Positions 36,119 to 37,782 of a DNA stretch of 37,782 nucleotides are shown piece after piece (position 1 is the stretch's first letter; every line of letters begins with the position of its first letter). Source of the stretch: Betaproteobacteria bacterium (GTDB taxonomy: Bacteria; Pseudomonadota; Gammaproteobacteria; Burkholderiales; SG8-39); contig JACOVA010000089.1 of the NCBI GenBank assembly GCA_016177575.1, forward strand, positions 1 through 37,782, given 5' to 3'. The position numbers and the translations under genes were made by a program. Under the pieces are notes generated by a model that saw only the letters and a list, made by a program, of their open reading frames with translations, ran no database searches and was not told the origin of the DNA.

Positions 36119-36883
36119 ATGCTCGAGGAGCTTGCCTCGCAGGCCTTCTGGATCGGCCTGGCGAAGATCATCGGCGTCAACATCGTACTTTCCGGCGACA
36201 ACGCGGTGGTGATCGCGCTCGCCGCGCGCTCGCTGCCGCCGAAGCAGCAGAAGCAGGCGATCTTCTGGGGCGCCGGCGCCGCGGTGGTGCTGCGGATCGT
36301 TCTCACCGTGTTCGCAGTCGCGCTGCTCACGCTGCCGTGGCTCAAGCTCGTCGGCAGCCTGCTGCTTTTCTGGATCGGCATCAAGCTGCTGGTGCCGGAG
36401 GAGGGCGGCGAAGACGTCGACGCGAGCGACAGCCTGGTCTCGGCCATCAAGACCATCCTGATCGCCGACCTGGTGATGAGCCTCGACAACGTGATCGCGG
36501 TCGCCGCCGCCGCCGGCGGCAGCATGACCCTGCTTATACTCGGCCTCGCGATCTCGATTCCCCTGGTCGTCTTCGGCGCCACCCTGCTGGTGCACCTGAT
36601 GGAGCGCTATCCCGTTATCATCACGATCGGCGCCGCACTGATCGGCCTGGTCGCGGGCGAGATGCTGGTGACCGACCCGGCGCTGAAAGGTTGGCTCGGC
36701 GGCCTCGGTGTGCTGTTCGACACCGCCGGCAAACCCCGGGTCGCCGGGCTGAGCCTGGAGCTGATCGCGGGTGGGATCGGCGCCGCGACCGTGGTGATCT
36801 GGGGACGATGGCTGGCGCGGCGCCAGGAGTCCGCGGTGAAGCAGGGGGTGGCGGGCGCGGAGACGGAGACGCGGAATTCTTGA
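36119..36883 (+). CDS. TerC family integral membrane protein (YjbE-like)
   Basis: The protein is 254 residues with about seven hydrophobic segments. It carries the two family signatures, GDNAVVIALAAR (near residue 26) and SLDNVIAVAA (near residue 121), whose Asp and Asn residues lie within membrane helices and probably bind metal. TerC-family proteins of this type have been linked to manganese export and metalation of exported enzymes. The substrate here is not known. A charged loop (PEEGGEDVDASDS) separates the halves, and the C-terminus is cytoplasmic-like and basic. ATG is 8 bases after fhs, so the two may be cotranscribed. AGGA lies only 1 base before this ATG, but the N-terminus matches the family and no better start is visible. 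Confidence 0.88.
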   Translation: MLEELASQAFWIGLAKIIGVNIVLSGDNAVVIALAARSLPPKQQKQAIFWGAGAAVVLRIVLTVFAVALLTLPWLKLVGSLLLFWIGIKLLVPEEGGEDVDASDSLVSAIKTILIADLVMSLDNVIAVAAAAGGSMTLLILGLAISIPLVVFGATLLVHLMERYPVIITIGAALIGLVAGEMLVTDPALKGWLGGLGVLFDTAGKPRVAGLSLELIAGGIGAATVVIWGRWLARRQESAVKQGVAGAETETRNS

Positions 36884-36922
36884 CCGCAGTCAAGGGTCGG
36901 GGGTTGCAGGGGGCGGGAGAAT
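36880..36922 (+). promoter_or_regulatory. FNR/ANR-type box with -10-like hexamer upstream of the Bug receptor
   Basis: TTGACCGCAGTCAA at 36880-36893 differs from the fhs box by one base and overlaps the terC stop codon. GAGAAT at 36917-36922 follows after 23 bases, the same spacing as at fhs. The predicted transcription start is near 36928, giving a leader of about 80 bases. Confidence 0.5.
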
Positions 36923-36937
36923 TTGCGGGAGCGGGGA

Positions 36938-36970
36938 GCACAATGGCGGCAGTGCTGCGGCACAATGGCG
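36938..36970 (+). repeat. 11-base direct repeat in the receptor leader
   Basis: GCACAATGGCG occurs at 36938-36948 and 36960-36970, 22 bases apart, or about two helical turns. It could be a second operator or chance. The ATG inside the first copy (36943) is in frame with the receptor but has no ribosome site. Confidence 0.3.
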
Positions 36971-36994
36971 CGTCGCACGGTAACGATTCCGTAC

Positions 36995-37003
36995 AAGGAG
37001 GAG
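36995..37003 (+). promoter_or_regulatory. Strong ribosome binding site of the Bug receptor
   Basis: AAGGAGGAG is nearly a full match to the 16S rRNA 3' end, 5 bases before the ATG at 37009. It fixes this start over the in-frame upstream ATG at 36943. Confidence 0.8.
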
Positions 37004-37008
37004 ATGAC

Positions 37009-37782
37009 ATGAAAATCAAGCGCTTGCGTACCAGAGCGGTAGTACTCGCCTCGGCCGCGCTGTGGGCTGTCTCGGCACAGGCCTGGGAGCCGACCCGCAA
37101 CATCGAGTTCATCATCCCGGCAGGAACCGGCGGCGGCGCCGACCAGATGGCGCGCGCCATGCAGGCGATCGTCGCCAAGCACAACCTCGCCAAGGTCGCG
37201 CTGCTGCCGATCAACAAGTCCGGCGGCGCCGGTGCCGAGGGCTTCCTCGACGTCAAGGGCTCGCCGGGCGAGCCGCACAAGATCATCATCACGCTCTCGA
37301 ACCTCTTTACCACGCCGCTCGCGACCAACACGCCGTTCAACTGGCGCGACCTGACCCCGGTGCAGATGCTGGCGCTCGATAATTTCGTGCTGTGGGTGCA
37401 GGAAGGCACGCCCTACAAGACCGCCAAGGACTACGTCGAGGCGGCGAAGAAGGCCGGGCCGGGCAAGTTCAAGATGGCGGGCACGGGCGCCAAGCAGGAG
37501 GACCAGATCAACACGGTCGCCATCGAGCAGGCGACCGCCGCCAAGTTCACCTACATCCCGTTCTAGGGCGGCGGCGCGGAGGCGACGCAACTGGTCGGCG
37601 GGCACGTCAACTCGACGGTCAACAACCCGATCGAGGCGGTGGCGCACTGGCGCGGCGGCAAGCTCAAGCCGTTGTGCGTGTTCGAGCTCAAGCGCATGCC
37701 GTACAAGGCCAAGGTCACCAGCACCATGTCCTGGTCCGACATTCCGATCTGCAAGGAGGCAGGCCTCAGCATCGATTACCTG
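37009..37782 (+). pseudogene. Bug/TctC family periplasmic solute receptor, interrupted by TAG (partial)
   Basis: A signal peptide (about residues 1-25, ending VSAQA) is followed by RNIEFIIPAGTGGGADQMAR, the standard opening of tripartite tricarboxylate transporter receptors. LSNLFTTPLA, the LTPVQML segment and FKMAGTGAKQEDQ also fit the family. Codon 186 (37564-37566) is TAG where the family usually has Lys in the Y-x-P-x-K-G-G-G motif, and AAG to TAG is one base. The same frame then continues normally (GGGAEATQLVGGHVNSTVNN) to the window end at 37782, so the gene is broken by one substitution and is also cut by the window. The substrate is unknown and no TctA or TctB gene is in view. A real mutation and a base-call error are both possible. 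Confidence 0.85.

Noticed and set aside
37564-37566. TAG read as pyrrolysine or by regular read-through
   Set aside because: The position is an ordinary Lys in the family, the change is one base, and pyrrolysine use is very rare in such bacteria.

Overview
The window looks like a GC-rich betaproteobacterium (Burkholderiales or Rhodocyclales-like). The clues are strong G/C third-position bias, a Bug/TctC-type periplasmic receptor, a YjbE-like TerC protein and FNR-type boxes. The genus cannot be named from this sequence. All credible genes are on the + strand and no gap between genes exceeds about 130 bases. I saw no rRNA, tRNA, CRISPR array, insertion sequence or phage gene.

Positions 2-26223 hold most of one giant surface or secreted protein, with its 5' end outside the window. 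It has about 58 copies of a roughly 100-residue beta/alpha repeat, two RTX-like calcium-binding regions, two FG-GAP/VCBS arrays nested inside RTX units, and an unusual C-terminus with a proline/glycine-rich linker, a short hydrophobic stretch and a basic, Trp-containing tail. A one-base frameshift near 685 splits the gene as given.

Positions 26249-34428 hold five tightly packed genes, with gaps of 6-13 bases and one 8-base overlap. They encode a periplasmic adaptor, a TolC-like outer-membrane factor, a GAF-TM-HlyD fusion, a PqqD-like/M50 metalloprotease/HlyD fusion, and a short SecA-like ATPase. No ABC or RND pump is present. My main inference is that this is a dedicated export and possibly processing machine for the giant protein, with the SecA paralogue as the only visible energy source.

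Positions 34429-37782 hold an unrelated metabolic block: formate-tetrahydrofolate ligase (with an internal deletion of about 103 bases), a TerC-family membrane protein, and a Bug/TctC solute receptor with an in-frame TAG. The ligase and the receptor are each preceded by a near-identical FNR-type palindrome at the same distance from a -10-like hexamer, which suggests control by an FNR/ANR/DNR regulator. Three gene-breaking lesions in one window raise the question of assembly quality or real gene decay.
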